DNA from: Rhizobium sp. Root1212
GTDB lineage: Bacteria > Pseudomonadota > Alphaproteobacteria > Rhizobiales > Rhizobiaceae
Reading direction: 5' to 3'
DNA: 64,000 bases
Assembly: GCF_001424985.1 (NCBI RefSeq)
Contig: NZ_LMDA01000001.1
Location: 558,001 to 622,000 of the forward strand
A model generated the notes under the pieces. That model had not been told where the DNA came from. It did not search any database and saw only the letters and a program-made list of their open reading frames with translations. Below, one piece after another: positions 44,721 to 53,905 of the stretch (position 1 is its first letter; the number at the start of each line of letters is the position of its first letter). A program made the position numbers and the translations under genes.

Positions 44721-45323
44721 TCAGCCGACCTTGCGCGCCAGCCAGATGGTCGCGCCACCGCAATCCGGGTCTTCCACCTGATGGCGGATCACCGAAAACC
44801 CGTTTTCCGCCAGAAGTGCCCGGTACTCTTCCGGCGCAAGGCTCGCGTGATGCAGCGGTTCACCTTCGAAGGTGCCCATCGCCACGCCGTGGGACGGGCC
44901 GGACGTGAACATCAGCGACGCGCCGGGCGCAGCAAGGGCGGAGAAGTCTGGGAACATCCGCCGCTGCGCTTCGAAATCGAGATGGAAGAAGCTGTGCCAC
45001 GCGAGGATGCCGGCATAGCGGCCGAGCGGCGGCAGGGCGCGCATATCGGCGACCTGCCAGTCATGGTCGGGGAAACGCTCCCGGCAAAGTTCGATCAGGC
45101 GCGGCGAAACATCGATGCCGGTGAGCTTGAAACCATCGGCGATGAGGGCAGCCGCCAGCGGCTCACCCGAGCCGCAGCCGAGATCGAGAATGGCGCCGCC
45201 CTTCGGCAGGCCCTCGACGAAACGATCGAGCCATAGCCTTTCGAACAGCGTCTTGCCGCGCAGACGGTCGAAGGCATCGGCGTGGCGGGTGTAGAGCGAC
45301 GGAATGTCGTCGGCGTCTCCCAT
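44721..45323 (-). CDS. Class I SAM-dependent methyltransferase
   Basis: A 200-residue protein with SAM motif I ILDLGCGSGEPLAAAL (about 45-60), GIDVSPRLIELC and QVADMRALP. It starts at 45323, 7 bp after the hisG stop, so it is the distal gene of the his operon on the minus strand. The acceptor is unknown; the HSFFHLDFEAQRRMFP and TSGPSHG segments do not point to a named family. A 17-residue longer frame to 45377 overlaps hisG and is not used. Confidence 0.82.
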   Translation of the reverse strand: MGDADDIPSLYTRHADAFDRLRGKTLFERLWLDRFVEGLPKGGAILDLGCGSGEPLAAALIADGFKLTGIDVSPRLIELCRERFPDHDWQVADMRALPPLGRYAGILAWHSFFHLDFEAQRRMFPDFSALAAPGASLMFTSGPSHGVAMGTFEGEPLHHASLAPEEYRALLAENGFSVIRHQVEDPDCGGATIWLARKVG

Positions 45324-45330
45324 ACCGGCC

Positions 45331-46023
45331 TCAGACGACGGCGCGGATGCGTGAGATGATCTCGGCCACGGTCGCATCGCCCTGATGCTCCGCCTTGCGG
45401 GCGCGCACGAGGCAGGCTTCTGATTTCAAGATAACGCCATCCGACAGGATCTTCAGGTGGTTTGCCTTCAGCGTCGAGCCGGTGGAGGTGATGTCGACGA
45501 TGATATCGGCAGAGCCCGCGGCGGGCGCCCCTTCCGTCGCGCCGAGGCTTTCGACTATGCGGTAAAGCTGGATGCCGTGCTGGCTGGAGAAGAATTGCTG
45601 GGTCAGCCGCCAGTATTTGGTGGCGATCGCCAGGCGACGGCCGTGACGCGCGCGGAAATCGGCGGCGACATCGCCGAGATCGGCCATCGTATCGACATCG
45701 AGCCAGATGTCCGGCACGGCGACGACGACATCGGCATGGCCGAAGCCGAGGCGGGCGCAGAACTCGACGCGGCCATCGGCTTCCGCCAGCCCTTCGCGGA
45801 TCAGGTCTTCGCCGGTGACGCCGAAATCGATCGAGGCGTTGCCGATCTCGCGCGAAATCTCCGAGGCCGAGAGGAAGGCGATCTCGACATCGTCGATGCC
45901 TTCGAGGCGGCCGCGGTAGGAGCGCTCGTTGCCGACGGCGACCACCTTCAGGCCCGCCTTTTCGAAGATGGCGGAGGCATCGTCCTTCATGCGGCCCTTG
46001 GAGGGCAAGGCTATGGTGATCAT
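45331..46023 (-). CDS. hisG: ATP phosphoribosyltransferase, short form
   Basis: HisG joins ATP and PRPP in the first step of histidine synthesis. At 230 residues it is the short form, lacking the C-terminal regulatory domain, and needs HisZ as regulatory subunit. Features are [11 protein letters not shown] at the N-terminus, [10 protein letters not shown], and the PRPP-binding [14 protein letters not shown] near residue 173. The ATG at 46023 overlaps the hisZ stop (ATGA), so the two subunits are translationally coupled. A longer frame to 46062 overlaps hisZ and is not used. Confidence 0.96.
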   Translation of the reverse strand: MITIALPSKGRMKDDASAIFEKAGLKVVAVGNERSYRGRLEGIDDVEIAFLSASEISREIGNASIDFGVTGEDLIREGLAEADGRVEFCARLGFGHADVVVAVPDIWLDVDTMADLGDVAADFRARHGRRLAIATKYWRLTQQFFSSQHGIQLYRIVESLGATEGAPAAGSADIIVDITSTGSTLKANHLKILSDGVILKSEACLVRARKAEHQGDATVAEIISRIRAVV

Positions 46024-47144
46024 GAGCGCTCTCCCCGCACCGCTTCGATCCGGTCCAGCCACAGCGAGAAGCCGACGGCCGGAATGTTTTCCTCGGCACC
46101 GAGCAAGGTCAGCATGCCGTCATAACGGCCGCCGCCGGCCAGAACCCGGTGATCGTTGCGCAGGCTGACCTCGAAGACGAGGCCTGTGTAATAATCGAGC
46201 GGACGGCCGAAGGCGGCCCGCCAGGTGATATCCGACAGCTTGACGCCGGCATTGGCGAAGGCCGCGACGCGGGCGTCGAAACGCTCGACCGCCGCCTGCA
46301 GCGGCAGGCCGGTGCTTTTGGCGAAATCGGCGAGCACGCCCGGCGCGTAGCGCAGGCTGACGTTCAGCGACAGGAATTCGCGGAGCACATCCAGCTTGCC
46401 GGGATCGAGCGAGGTGCCGGCCAGCGCCAGCTTATCCTTCAGCCGGCGGGCAATCTCTTTTGGCGCACGGCTGGCATTGGTGAGATAGCCGGTCGCTTCC
46501 ATCACGCCATCGATATGGGCGACGAGGCCTTGCTCATCATCCTTGGCGAGCAAGGCTTCCACCTCGGCGCCGAGGCCGGCGACCTGTTCGGGCTTTGCCA
46601 GCCGCAGCATCAGGGCTTCCAGTTGCGTCTGCTCGCCGAAGGCGCGGATCAGCCGCTTCTGCCAGCCGGCGGGCAGGCCAAGCGCCGCGACGACAGCCTC
46701 GAACATCGCCTGATCGCCCATGGTGACGGCCAGCGGCCTCTCCGGCAACAACCCGCCGAGGATCGTCACGGCATCGGCCACGGCGCGGGCATCGGCGCTG
46801 GCGGAATCGCGGGTGCCCAGGTCTTCGATGCCGGCCTGATAGAACTCGCTGCCGCCTTCGCGGCGCTGGCGGAAGACTTCGCCGAGATAGGAATAGCGCT
46901 TCGGGGTGCCGGTCGCGGTCTCGATGTGGCGCATGCAGACGGGAATGGTGAATTCCGGCCTGAGGCACAGATTTTCGCCGGTTTCGCTCTGGGTGAGGAA
47001 GATGCGGCGGCGCAGGTCTTCGCCGGCCATGTCGAGGAAGGGTTCGGCCGGCTGGATGACCGGCGTATCGACGCGCGTCGTGCCGAGCCGCTCGAAATCC
47101 GCGATGAGATCGCCGGCGAAATCCGGCAGGTTGATGAGGGTCAT
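46020..47144 (-). CDS. hisZ: ATP phosphoribosyltransferase regulatory subunit
   Basis: HisZ is a catalytically inactive paralogue of histidyl-tRNA synthetase that binds short HisG and confers feedback control. The 374-residue protein retains class II folds: [34 protein letters not shown], the motif 2-like [12 protein letters not shown], and [10 protein letters not shown], but lacks the anticodon-binding domain and histidine-binding motifs of HisS. It lies between hisS and hisG; a palindromic repeat separates it from hisS. Confidence 0.95.
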   Translation of the reverse strand: MTLINLPDFAGDLIADFERLGTTRVDTPVIQPAEPFLDMAGEDLRRRIFLTQSETGENLCLRPEFTIPVCMRHIETATGTPKRYSYLGEVFRQRREGGSEFYQAGIEDLGTRDSASADARAVADAVTILGGLLPERPLAVTMGDQAMFEAVVAALGLPAGWQKRLIRAFGEQTQLEALMLRLAKPEQVAGLGAEVEALLAKDDEQGLVAHIDGVMEATGYLTNASRAPKEIARRLKDKLALAGTSLDPGKLDVLREFLSLNVSLRYAPGVLADFAKSTGLPLQAAVERFDARVAAFANAGVKLSDITWRAAFGRPLDYYTGLVFEVSLRNDHRVLAGGGRYDGMLTLLGAEENIPAVGFSLWLDRIEAVRGERS

Positions 47145-47214
47145 GGGCTAAGTCCAGTGTCCGTCAGAAGACCTTCCGACAAAGGGGAGATGGAATTGAG
47201 AGGGTGCGGCATCT

Positions 47215-47337
47215 CCCTTCTCCCCGCCTGCGGGGAGAAGGTGGCCGACAGGCCGGATGAGGGGCGATGTCGCGACAGGCTCGAGGAGGAGAGTTCGCCC
47301 CTCACCCTAGCCCTCTCCCCGCTCGCGGGGAGAGGGG
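47215..47337. repeat. CCCTTCTCCCC palindromic element, copy 5, between hisS and hisZ
   Basis: Left hairpin CCCTTCTCCCCGCCTGCGGG with GAGAAGG, right hairpin CCCTCTCCCCGCTCGCGGGG with AGAGGGG, inner arms GGCCGGATGAGGGGC and GCCCCTCACCCTAGC. It lies in the 262-bp gap between hisS and hisZ, both on the minus strand, so it is probably transcribed as part of the his mRNA. Confidence 0.87.
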
Positions 47338-47406
47338 ACAACGGAGCGCATCGCTCCTTCCTCTTCCCATCGGGGAAAGCGTTCTTCGCCGCCTCGCCGC
47401 GTGCCA

Positions 47407-48921
47407 TCAGCCGTTCCGCTTCCGATCCTCGGCCTGCGCGGCCAGCATCTCACGCACTTTCTCGACCAATTCGCCTTCCGGCACCGAGACCTGCGCCACA
47501 CGCGCTTCGCGCCAGGCCGCATTATCCTCGATCTCGCCGGAGAGGCGCTTGCCCTCGATCAGGTCCTTGATCTGCACTTCACCAGCGTCACGTTCGCTCG
47601 ATCCCTGGATGATGGCAAGCGGGGCGTTGCGGCGGTCGGCGTATTTCAGCTGGTCGCCAAAGTTCTTCTTGTTGCCCTGATACATCTCGGCGCGGATGCC
47701 GGCGTGGCGTAGCGTCTGGGTGAACTGCTGGTACTTGCCGAGGCTTGTCGTATCGCGGTCCATGACGCAGACGACGACGGGGGCGACGACCTCTTCCACG
47801 CCGAGCTTGCCGAGGTTCTTCAGCGCCGTCATCAGGCGCGAGACGCCGATGGAAAAGCCGGTGGCCGGCACCGGCTGGCCCATGAAGCGCGACACGAGGC
47901 CATCGTATCGGCCGCCGCCGCCGACCGAACCGAAGACGACCTTTTCGCCCTTCTCGTTGGTGACGGCAAACTGCAACTCGGCTTCGAAGACTGGGCCGGT
48001 GTAATATTCGAGGCCGCGGACGACGGACGGGTCGATCTTGATGCGGCCGGCATCGTAGCCGGCGCTGGTCACGAGGCTGCCGATCAGGTTCAGTTCCTCG
48101 ACGCCTTCGGCACCCTTGGAGGTGCCAGCGACCAGTGCCGCAAGCGCGTCGGCGCTCTCGGCGTAATCGGTGATGCCGACGAAGAACAGCACCTTCTCGA
48201 TCTGCTCCGCGTTCAGGCCTGCCCCCTTGGTGAAGTCACCACTTTCATCCTTGCGGCCGGCGCCGAGCAGCAGCTTCACGCCTTCCGGGCCGAACTTGTC
48301 GAGCTTGTCGATGGCGCGCAGCACGGTGAGGCGGGCATTGGCATTGTCATCACCGCCGAGGCCGATGGCTTCCAGCACGCCATCCAGAACCTTGCGGTTG
48401 TTGACGCGGATCACGTAATCCCCTCTGGCGATACCGAGGGCTTCCATCGTGTCGGCCATCATCATGCACATTTCGGCATCGGCCTGCACGCCGGCGGCGC
48501 CGACCGTATCGGCATCGAACTGCATGAACTGGCGGAAGCGGCCCGGACCCGGCTTCTCGTTACGGAAGACATAGCCGGCGCGATAGGTGCGGTAGGGCAG
48601 CTGGATGTCGTTGAAATTTTCCGCGACATGGCGGGCGAGCGGCGCGGTCAGGTCGTAGCGCGCGCTCATCCACTGCTCGTCGTCGTCCTGCAGCGAGAAG
48701 ACGCCTTCGTTCGGGCGGTCGCTGTCAGGCAGGAATTTGCCGAGCGCATCGGTATATTCGAAGAGCGGCGTTTCGACAGGGTCGAAGCCGTAGCGCTCGT
48801 AGACTTCGCGGATCTTGGCGATCATCTCGTCGGTGGCGCGGATATCGGCAGCGGACCTATCGACGAAGCCGCGCGGCAGGCGGGCTCTGAGCTTCTGAGG
48901 CTTTTTCTTCTTGTCGGTCAT
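47407..48921 (-). CDS. hisS: Histidyl-tRNA synthetase
   Basis: HisRS charges tRNA-His. The protein has 504 residues from the ATG at 48921, with class II motif 2 ([20 protein letters not shown]), motif 3 ([13 protein letters not shown]... [13 protein letters not shown]), the histidine-binding [11 protein letters not shown], and a C-terminal anticodon-binding domain (about 405-495: VVCVMDRDT ... [28 protein letters not shown]). Its length is typical of alphaproteobacterial HisS. It heads the hisS-hisZ-hisG operon on the minus strand. A Lys-rich N-terminus (KKKKPQK) precedes the core. Confidence 0.97.
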   Translation of the reverse strand: MTDKKKKPQKLRARLPRGFVDRSAADIRATDEMIAKIREVYERYGFDPVETPLFEYTDALGKFLPDSDRPNEGVFSLQDDDEQWMSARYDLTAPLARHVAENFNDIQLPYRTYRAGYVFRNEKPGPGRFRQFMQFDADTVGAAGVQADAEMCMMMADTMEALGIARGDYVIRVNNRKVLDGVLEAIGLGGDDNANARLTVLRAIDKLDKFGPEGVKLLLGAGRKDESGDFTKGAGLNAEQIEKVLFFVGITDYAESADALAALVAGTSKGAEGVEELNLIGSLVTSAGYDAGRIKIDPSVVRGLEYYTGPVFEAELQFAVTNEKGEKVVFGSVGGGGRYDGLVSRFMGQPVPATGFSIGVSRLMTALKNLGKLGVEEVVAPVVVCVMDRDTTSLGKYQQFTQTLRHAGIRAEMYQGNKKNFGDQLKYADRRNAPLAIIQGSSERDAGEVQIKDLIEGKRLSGEIEDNAAWREARVAQVSVPEGELVEKVREMLAAQAEDRKRNG

Positions 48922-48988
48922 GGGGATCCGGTCCGGGCTTTTGCGGGTGTCGGCTTTCCCTAAACGATCGTACCCGAGGCGGCAAGCC

Positions 48989-49615
48989 TTAGAGCGGCCG
49001 CGACAGCGCATCCCAGCTATGGAGCTGTGCGCCGTGCAGCATCGGCGCGTCGGTGGCCGGAATGAGGATGGAATGGGTTTCGGCGCGGATGATGCCCTTC
49101 AGCTGCGACTGGAAGGTCATGCGTTTCAGCTGCACGAAGCCTTCGGGAATGCTGGTCGTCGAAAGCGCCGCACCGCCATAGATATCGACGCTCGCCAGCT
49201 CGCGTGCCCTGAGGCTGGCGATCATCGCCGCATCCTCGATGAAATCCTGATAGAGGCCGGTCAGGTGATGGCGGATGCTGGTGCCGACCACCGCGCGCAT
49301 CTGCGGCGTATCGATATATTCCTGCCGCGAGCCCGCGAGATAGCGCACCTGCTCGCCTTCCCAGAGATTGCGGCTGTCGCGGGCCATAAGGATCGAGCGG
49401 ATCAGGGTTTTTTCGTCGTGGCTGTCGGCGCGGCGCAGGAAATCGACGATGGCACCGACGGCGCGCAGGTCCGGCGTGCAGATGCCGCGCTCCCAGCGCG
49501 ACACGGTCGGTAGGGAAAAGCCCAGCTTCCAGGCGATATCGCTCTGGCTGAGACCGGCCTTGCGCCGGTAGTCGTGGAGCTGGCGCACCAGCTCGCTCAC
49601 CGTTCCGATCAGCAT
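48989..49615 (-). CDS. XRE-family transcriptional regulator
   Basis: From the ATG at 49615 (GAGAAGG five bases upstream) the protein has 208 residues. An N-terminal helix-turn-helix (about residues 10-65) contains [20 protein letters not shown] and [11 protein letters not shown], typical of the Cro/C1 (XRE) family. The C-terminal 140 residues (from about 70) do not match a domain I recognise, although the RGIICA-like region [20 protein letters not shown] could be ligand-binding. An alternative start lies at 49651. It is divergent from the PAS-like gene at 49743 across about 127 bp, so it may control that gene. Confidence 0.85.
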   Translation of the reverse strand: MLIGTVSELVRQLHDYRRKAGLSQSDIAWKLGFSLPTVSRWERGICTPDLRAVGAIVDFLRRADSHDEKTLIRSILMARDSRNLWEGEQVRYLAGSRQEYIDTPQMRAVVGTSIRHHLTGLYQDFIEDAAMIASLRARELASVDIYGGAALSTTSIPEGFVQLKRMTFQSQLKGIIRAETHSILIPATDAPMLHGAQLHSWDALSRPL

Positions 49616-49742
49616 GTCGCCTTCTCGCAATCTACGAATGCAATCATTCAAATTTCACCACCACAGGAAAAGTAAATGATCAATCCGTGCCATTCCGAAC
49701 TCCTACACTGTCGATTATTCTAGAAAAATCAAAGGGAAACCT

Positions 49743-50273
49743 TTGCGCACGCACAAGATGAAAGCGTCTTGCCCGCCACCACAAGCGGCATTTGTGCCCC
49801 GGCTGAAAAAGACCGGCCGAAATGTCGCATCCATGAACCGTATCGACGGAGCGACCATCCCCTACATGTTCCAGATTCCACGACCCGGCTTCGGCGCTGT
49901 TCATCCGCAGGCTGTCGCAGCCCATGAACAATGGCTGCGCGACGTGACTGAAGCCCGTCACGTGACCGAGGGCTGGCATTGCGACCTCGATACCGGACTG
50001 TTCCGGGTGGGTGAAATCGCCCGCATCCGGCATGCACTGGCCGACAGTCTTTGCGGTCTGCTCGACCTCTTGAAAGCCTACCATCCGGCTGACCACAAGA
50101 CGGTGCTGACGATCCTCGAACAGGCAACGGCGGCGGCATCGTCCTTCTGCTACTGCACGCTGTTGCGATCGGCCGGCGAGGCGCGGCCCATCTGGTGTAT
50201 CGGCACCTCGACCCTCGGCATCAGGGGCAATCGCATGGAAGGCATCTTCGCCTTCGCCCGTTCAGAAGCGTGA
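49743..50273 (+). CDS. Small PAS-like orphan protein, paralogue B
   Basis: A 176-residue frame from a TTG at 49743, which has AAAGGGA about 8 bp upstream; an ATG at 49833 is an alternative start. The region 77-173 is homologous to residues 36-136 of the protein at 42786-43232 (roughly 35-40% identical by eye; see findings). The sequence DLDTGLFRVG, YHPADHKTVL, EQATAAASSFCYCTL and RPIWCIGTS follows a PAS_3-like order. No other domain is visible. It is divergent from an XRE regulator, which is the only regulatory neighbour, and precedes a small exported-protein gene. Function is unknown. Confidence 0.72.
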   Translation: MRTHKMKASCPPPQAAFVPRLKKTGRNVASMNRIDGATIPYMFQIPRPGFGAVHPQAVAAHEQWLRDVTEARHVTEGWHCDLDTGLFRVGEIARIRHALADSLCGLLDLLKAYHPADHKTVLTILEQATAAASSFCYCTLLRSAGEARPIWCIGTSTLGIRGNRMEGIFAFARSEA

Positions 50274-50347
50274 CGGAGCGCAGAAAGATCACGGCAAAAC
50301 CGGCCGCGCATCTTTTCTTACGGATAGGCCGCACCTATGTTGGCCGC

Positions 50348-50722
50348 ATGCGCGCCATCGTCCTCATGCTCTGTTTCCTTTGCGCAGCCTTGAGCGGCTG
50401 GACATCGGCGCTTGGCCAGACGCAGCATCTGGCGGCCCTGAAGACCGAGAATGCGGCTGTCATGCAACACGCTGCGCATGCCGGCCATGCGGCTGCAACG
50501 CCGGTTCAGAGCTGCGGGGAGAAGGCTTCCCCTTGCGGCAAATCTGGCCAGCCGGGGCATCCGCTGCTCTGCGCCGCCTGTTACGCGATTTTCATCGACG
50601 ATCCTGTGATCGAGCGACACGGCATCGAAAACGGCCGCATCGCGCCCGCGCTCGAGGCCCATCTCATCGGCCGGGCGCTGAAGCCGCGGTTTCCCCCTCC
50701 CCGATCCATCCTCCCTGCCTGA
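50348..50722 (+). CDS. Small exported Cys/His-rich protein, possible metal-handling partner of DUF305
   Basis: A 124-residue protein with an N-terminal signal peptide or anchor (MRAIVLMLCFLCAALSG, residues 1-17) and a polar region rich in His, Ala and Cys: MQHAAHAGHAAATPVQSC, SPCGKSG, HPLLCAACY. The CAACY and spaced His residues resemble small periplasmic proteins linked with copper (DUF2946-like), although a firm family assignment is not possible. The gene lies 51 bp upstream of the DUF305 gene, suggesting a shared metal-related operon. Confidence 0.6.
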   Translation: MRAIVLMLCFLCAALSGWTSALGQTQHLAALKTENAAVMQHAAHAGHAAATPVQSCGEKASPCGKSGQPGHPLLCAACYAIFIDDPVIERHGIENGRIAPALEAHLIGRALKPRFPPPRSILPA

Positions 50723-50773
50723 CCACACGGGCGCCCAGCGCCCGAACTTTCATTCAGGACAAGAGGATAAGAT

Positions 50774-51163
50774 ATGTCCCTGAAAACCCTTTTCGCTGCC
50801 TCGGCCATCGCCCTGGCTTTCTCCACCGCTGCGCTCGCTCAGGAGAGCATGGACCATAGCAAGATGGGCCACGGCGCCATGCAGGCCGCCGCCCCCAAGG
50901 GTGACACCGGCCCGTCGAGCACCGCCTTTGCCGAGGCCAATGCCCGCATGCACGCGGCGATGGATATCGAATATAGCGGCAATGCCGATGCGGACTTCGT
51001 GCGCGGCATGATCGCCCATCATCAGGGCGCCATCGACATGGCCAAGATCGAGCTGCAGTACGGCAAGGACGAGGCCTTGCGGAAGCTCGCCGAGGGCATC
51101 ATCTCCGCCCAGGAAGGCGAGATCAAAATGATGAAGGAATGGCTCGCCAAGAACGGCGGGTGA
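50774..51163 (+). CDS. DUF305 family exported protein (copper-associated)
   Basis: A 129-residue protein with a Sec signal peptide (LFAASAIALAFSTAALA, cleavage near residue 22), a Met/His-rich segment (ESMDHSKMGHGAMQ) and a DUF305 four-helix domain including MDIEYSGNADADFVRGMIAH and HQGAIDMAK. DUF305 proteins such as CopM bind copper in the periplasm through Met/His clusters (established for CopM). An AGAGG site precedes the ATG. Together with the Cys/His-rich protein upstream it points to periplasmic copper handling. Confidence 0.88.
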   Translation: MSLKTLFAASAIALAFSTAALAQESMDHSKMGHGAMQAAAPKGDTGPSSTAFAEANARMHAAMDIEYSGNADADFVRGMIAHHQGAIDMAKIELQYGKDEALRKLAEGIISAQEGEIKMMKEWLAKNGG

Positions 51164-51190
51164 TTTGCCAGGCTGAGAATTTGCCGTTTG

Positions 51191-51314
51191 TCCCTTCTCC
51201 CCGCCCGCGGTGAGAAGGTGCCCGACAGGGCGGATGAGGGGCAAAGCTCCGATATCTCGGGGATGAGGGATTTGCCCCTCACCCTAACCCTCTCCCCGCT
51301 TGCGGGGAGAGGGG
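51191..51314. repeat. CCCTTCTCCCC palindromic element, copy 6
   Basis: Left hairpin CCCTTCTCCCCGCCCGCGGT with GAGAAGG (one mismatch), right hairpin CCCTCTCCCCGCTTGCGGGG with AGAGGGG, inner arms GGCGGATGAGGGGC and GCCCCTCACCCTAAC. It separates the convergent DUF305 and tag genes and reaches to within 7 bp of the tag stop. Confidence 0.85.
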
Positions 51315-51320
51315 ACGGCG

Positions 51321-51962
51321 TTAAGGCCGCGCGAAATTGCGGCGCATCTCTTCGATCCGTTCGCGGCAGATGCAGCCTTCGATATGATCGTTGACCAGCC
51401 CCATGGCCTGCATGAAGGCATAGACCGTGGTCGGGCCGACGAAGGTCCAGCCGCGCTTCTTCAAATCCTTGGAAATACGCACCGACACCGGCGTCGTCGG
51501 ATTTGCCCTGATCGCCTCCCAGGTGACGATGGCAGGACGCTCGGCATTGGACGGTTCGTGTTGCCAGAAATAGCGGGCGAGCGAGCCGAACTCCGCCTTC
51601 AGTTCCTGGGCGCGGCGGGCATTGTTGATGGTCGAGACGATCTTGCCGCGGTGGCGCACGATGCCGGTATCGGCAAGGCAGCGCGCGATGTCCGCCTCGC
51701 CGAACCCCGCGACGACATCGAAATCGAAGCCGGCGAAGGCGGCGCGGAAGGCCTCCCGTTTTCTTAAGATCGTCAGCCAGGAGAGGCCGGACTGGAAACC
51801 TTCGAGGCAGATCTTCTCGAACAGGCGGACATCGTCGGTAACCGGGCGGCCCCATTCCTCGTCGTGATAGTGCTGGTAGTCGGGCAATCCTCCATGCCAG
51901 GCGCAACGATTTTGCCCATCGCTGCCGGTGAGAATGCCCTGCGGTATCGCCTCGTTCGTCAC
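51321..51962 (-). CDS. tag: DNA-3-methyladenine glycosylase I
   Basis: Tag removes 3-methyladenine from alkylated DNA. The 213-residue protein contains RCAWHGG, YHDEEWGRP (catalytic Glu), EGFQSGLSWLTILRKREAF and the zinc-binding DHIEGCICR near the C-terminus, all diagnostic of the family. It is monocistronic, with the palindromic repeat at its 3' end and a divergent L,D-transpeptidase gene upstream. Confidence 0.95.
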   Translation of the reverse strand: MTNEAIPQGILTGSDGQNRCAWHGGLPDYQHYHDEEWGRPVTDDVRLFEKICLEGFQSGLSWLTILRKREAFRAAFAGFDFDVVAGFGEADIARCLADTGIVRHRGKIVSTINNARRAQELKAEFGSLARYFWQHEPSNAERPAIVTWEAIRANPTTPVSVRISKDLKKRGWTFVGPTTVYAFMQAMGLVNDHIEGCICRERIEEMRRNFARP

Positions 51963-52162
51963 GTCTTAACCCCTTATTCACCGTTTTACCAATCGCCAAC
52001 CATAGTTCTAAAGCGGGCGATAACCCTACCGAAAGCTTTCCGGGCCCGGCGGTCTTTTACCGATGCCACGTTTACCATTCGCTTGCCGCAGCGGTGCCAC
52101 GATCCGGCCCAGAACGCCATGCCCTGGCGCATCCCCGTCCGGCGAAAGGTCCTAAGTCCGCC

Positions 52163-52942
52163 ATGTTCAAGAAAAGCGTTGTTCTTTCCACTGCCCTGTT
52201 TGTCGTCTTCGCCACCGTCGCCGAGGCGCAGGATCGTTACGGCAATCGCCCGCCGGTGATTGTCAGCCCCGATCTTACCGCCCCCTGGGTGATGCAGCTC
52301 GGCGTGCAGGTCGATCCCGGTGTCTATCGCCAGCAGCGAGCCGTAGCACCGCAGACCCGCAGCGCCACCCGAAACATGCGCGTGCGCGAACCGATGCAGC
52401 AGCTGCCCGGCATTTCCACCGAGCCGCAGCGGCAGGTTCAGCCCGTCGCCATGGCCCGCCCGGAAAAGCCGGCCCGCCGCCAGATGGACCCGCAATACCT
52501 GCCGCAGATGGTGGCCTATGACACGACCGAAAAGGCCGGCACCATCATCATCGATACAAACAACCGCTTTCTCTATCTGGTGACCGGCAACGGCGAGGCG
52601 CGCCGCTATGGCGTCGGCGTCGGCAAGCCGGGCTTCGAATGGGCCGGCTCCCACAAGATCACCCGCAAGGCCGAATGGCCGACCTGGACACCGCCGTCCG
52701 AAATGATCTCGCGCGAGGCCGCCAAGGGCCATTACCTGCCGGCCTCGATGCAGGGCGGGCCGGAAAACCCGCTCGGCGCGCGCGCCATGTATCTCGGCTC
52801 GACGCTTTACCGCATCCACGGCACCAATGCGCCCTGGACGATCGGCTATGCCGTTTCCTCCGGCTGCATCCGCATGCGCAACGAGGACGTGGTCGATCTC
52901 TACGAGCGCGTGAATGTCGGCACCAAGGTCGTGGTGATCTGA
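52163..52942 (+). CDS. L,D-transpeptidase (YkuD family), first of two
   Basis: The ATG at 52163 gives 259 residues; an upstream 23-codon extension is unlikely because the signal peptide begins at this ATG (MFKKSVVLSTALFVVFATVA). A Pro/Arg-rich region (about 25-115) precedes the YkuD domain (about 120-259), with the catalytic Cys in HGTNAPWTIG...SSGCIRMRNEDV. Such enzymes form 3-3 peptidoglycan cross-links or anchor outer-membrane proteins to peptidoglycan. A second copy lies 237 bp downstream on the same strand, and the two share most of the catalytic domain. Confidence 0.93.
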   Translation: MFKKSVVLSTALFVVFATVAEAQDRYGNRPPVIVSPDLTAPWVMQLGVQVDPGVYRQQRAVAPQTRSATRNMRVREPMQQLPGISTEPQRQVQPVAMARPEKPARRQMDPQYLPQMVAYDTTEKAGTIIIDTNNRFLYLVTGNGEARRYGVGVGKPGFEWAGSHKITRKAEWPTWTPPSEMISREAAKGHYLPASMQGGPENPLGARAMYLGSTLYRIHGTNAPWTIGYAVSSGCIRMRNEDVVDLYERVNVGTKVVVI

Positions 52943-52961
52943 TCTGACGAAACATTCGCAA

Positions 52962-53007
52962 ACGGGCGACGGGCCGGGAGATTCAGGTCTCCCGGCCCGT
53001 CGCCCGT
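52962..53007. terminator. 19-bp perfect hairpin between the two L,D-transpeptidase genes
   Basis: ACGGGCGACGGGCCGGGAG and CTCCCGGCCCGTCGCCCGT are perfect inverses around an 8-bp loop. There is no clear T-run, so this may be a Rho-influenced terminator or an mRNA-stabilising hairpin. It starts 20 bp after the first ykuD stop. Confidence 0.75.
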
Positions 53008-53179
53008 GTCGTTTCTGCAACAGCTGTTCCCGGTGATACAGCGTCTGCGATCACATTCGGGCTATCGCGGGCAGCGCAGGCTTGCACGGCAAACACAGGT
53101 TTGGTTAGCGTCTTTCGACCAAGGATCAGTCTCTTTGTCACCGTGGGCTGCCTGACCGATCGATTGAGAGGGAGATTTC

Positions 53180-53863
53180 ATGAAACACCGCATACTCGCG
53201 GCCGTATTCACCGCCACGTTGCTGCTGACGGCTTCCAATGCCGCCGCCTTCACGCCAGCCGCCAAGACCGCGGCTGCCCAGAGCGACGTCACGCTCGTCG
53301 CCACGCAGCAGAAGAAGCCGCCGAGGCAGTTCTGGCGTACCAAGGTCCGGCTCAAGACCGATGAAGCGCCGGGCACCATCATCGTCGATACCAACAACAA
53401 GTATCTCTACCTCGTCGAAGGTCCGAGCAAGGCGACGCGTTATGGCATCGGCGTCGGCCGCGAAGGCTTCGGCTGGTCGGGTGTCGTCAAGGTGCAGCGC
53501 AAGGCCGAATGGCCCGGCTGGACGCCGCCGCCGGAAATGATCGTCCGCGAGCGCAAGAAGGGCCATATCCTGCCTGCCTATCAGGAAGGCGGCATCGACA
53601 ACCCGCTCGGCGCCCGCGCGCTCTACCTTTACAAGGGCAAGTCCGACTCAGGCTTCCGCATCCATGGCACCAATCAGCCTTGGACCATCGGCCAGAACAT
53701 GTCTTCCGGCTGTATCCGCATGATGAACCAGGATGTCGAGCATCTCTATGCCCGCACGCCGATCGGCACCAAGGTCATCGTCGTCGGCCCCGGCAACAAG
53801 CAGGGCGAAGTCTCCTATGACGATCGCGGCGTGGATATCCTGCGCACGATCTTCGGCGGCTAA
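53180..53863 (+). CDS. L,D-transpeptidase (YkuD family), second of two
   Basis: A 227-residue exported protein with a signal peptide ([19 protein letters not shown], cleavage near residue 23), a short linker, and the YkuD domain (about 65-205): [41 protein letters not shown], and the catalytic [10 protein letters not shown]...[12 protein letters not shown]. It is closely similar to the preceding copy across the domain but has a shorter N-terminal linker and a C-terminal extension ([16 protein letters not shown]). The two genes are probably a tandem duplication with different attachment regions. Confidence 0.93.
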   Translation: MKHRILAAVFTATLLLTASNAAAFTPAAKTAAAQSDVTLVATQQKKPPRQFWRTKVRLKTDEAPGTIIVDTNNKYLYLVEGPSKATRYGIGVGREGFGWSGVVKVQRKAEWPGWTPPPEMIVRERKKGHILPAYQEGGIDNPLGARALYLYKGKSDSGFRIHGTNQPWTIGQNMSSGCIRMMNQDVEHLYARTPIGTKVIVVGPGNKQGEVSYDDRGVDILRTIFGG

Positions 53864-53875
53864 GAAACAGCTTCC

Positions 53876-53904
53876 GCATTGCGCGCCACATCGGCGCGCA
53901 ATGC
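53876..53904. terminator. Hairpin between ykuD copy 2 and glcF
   Basis: GCATTGCGCGCC and GGCGCGCAATGC form a perfect 12-bp stem around a 5-bp loop. It lies between convergent genes, 13 bp after the ykuD stop and 1 bp before the glcF stop, and can serve either strand. Confidence 0.75.
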
Positions 53905-53905
53905 C

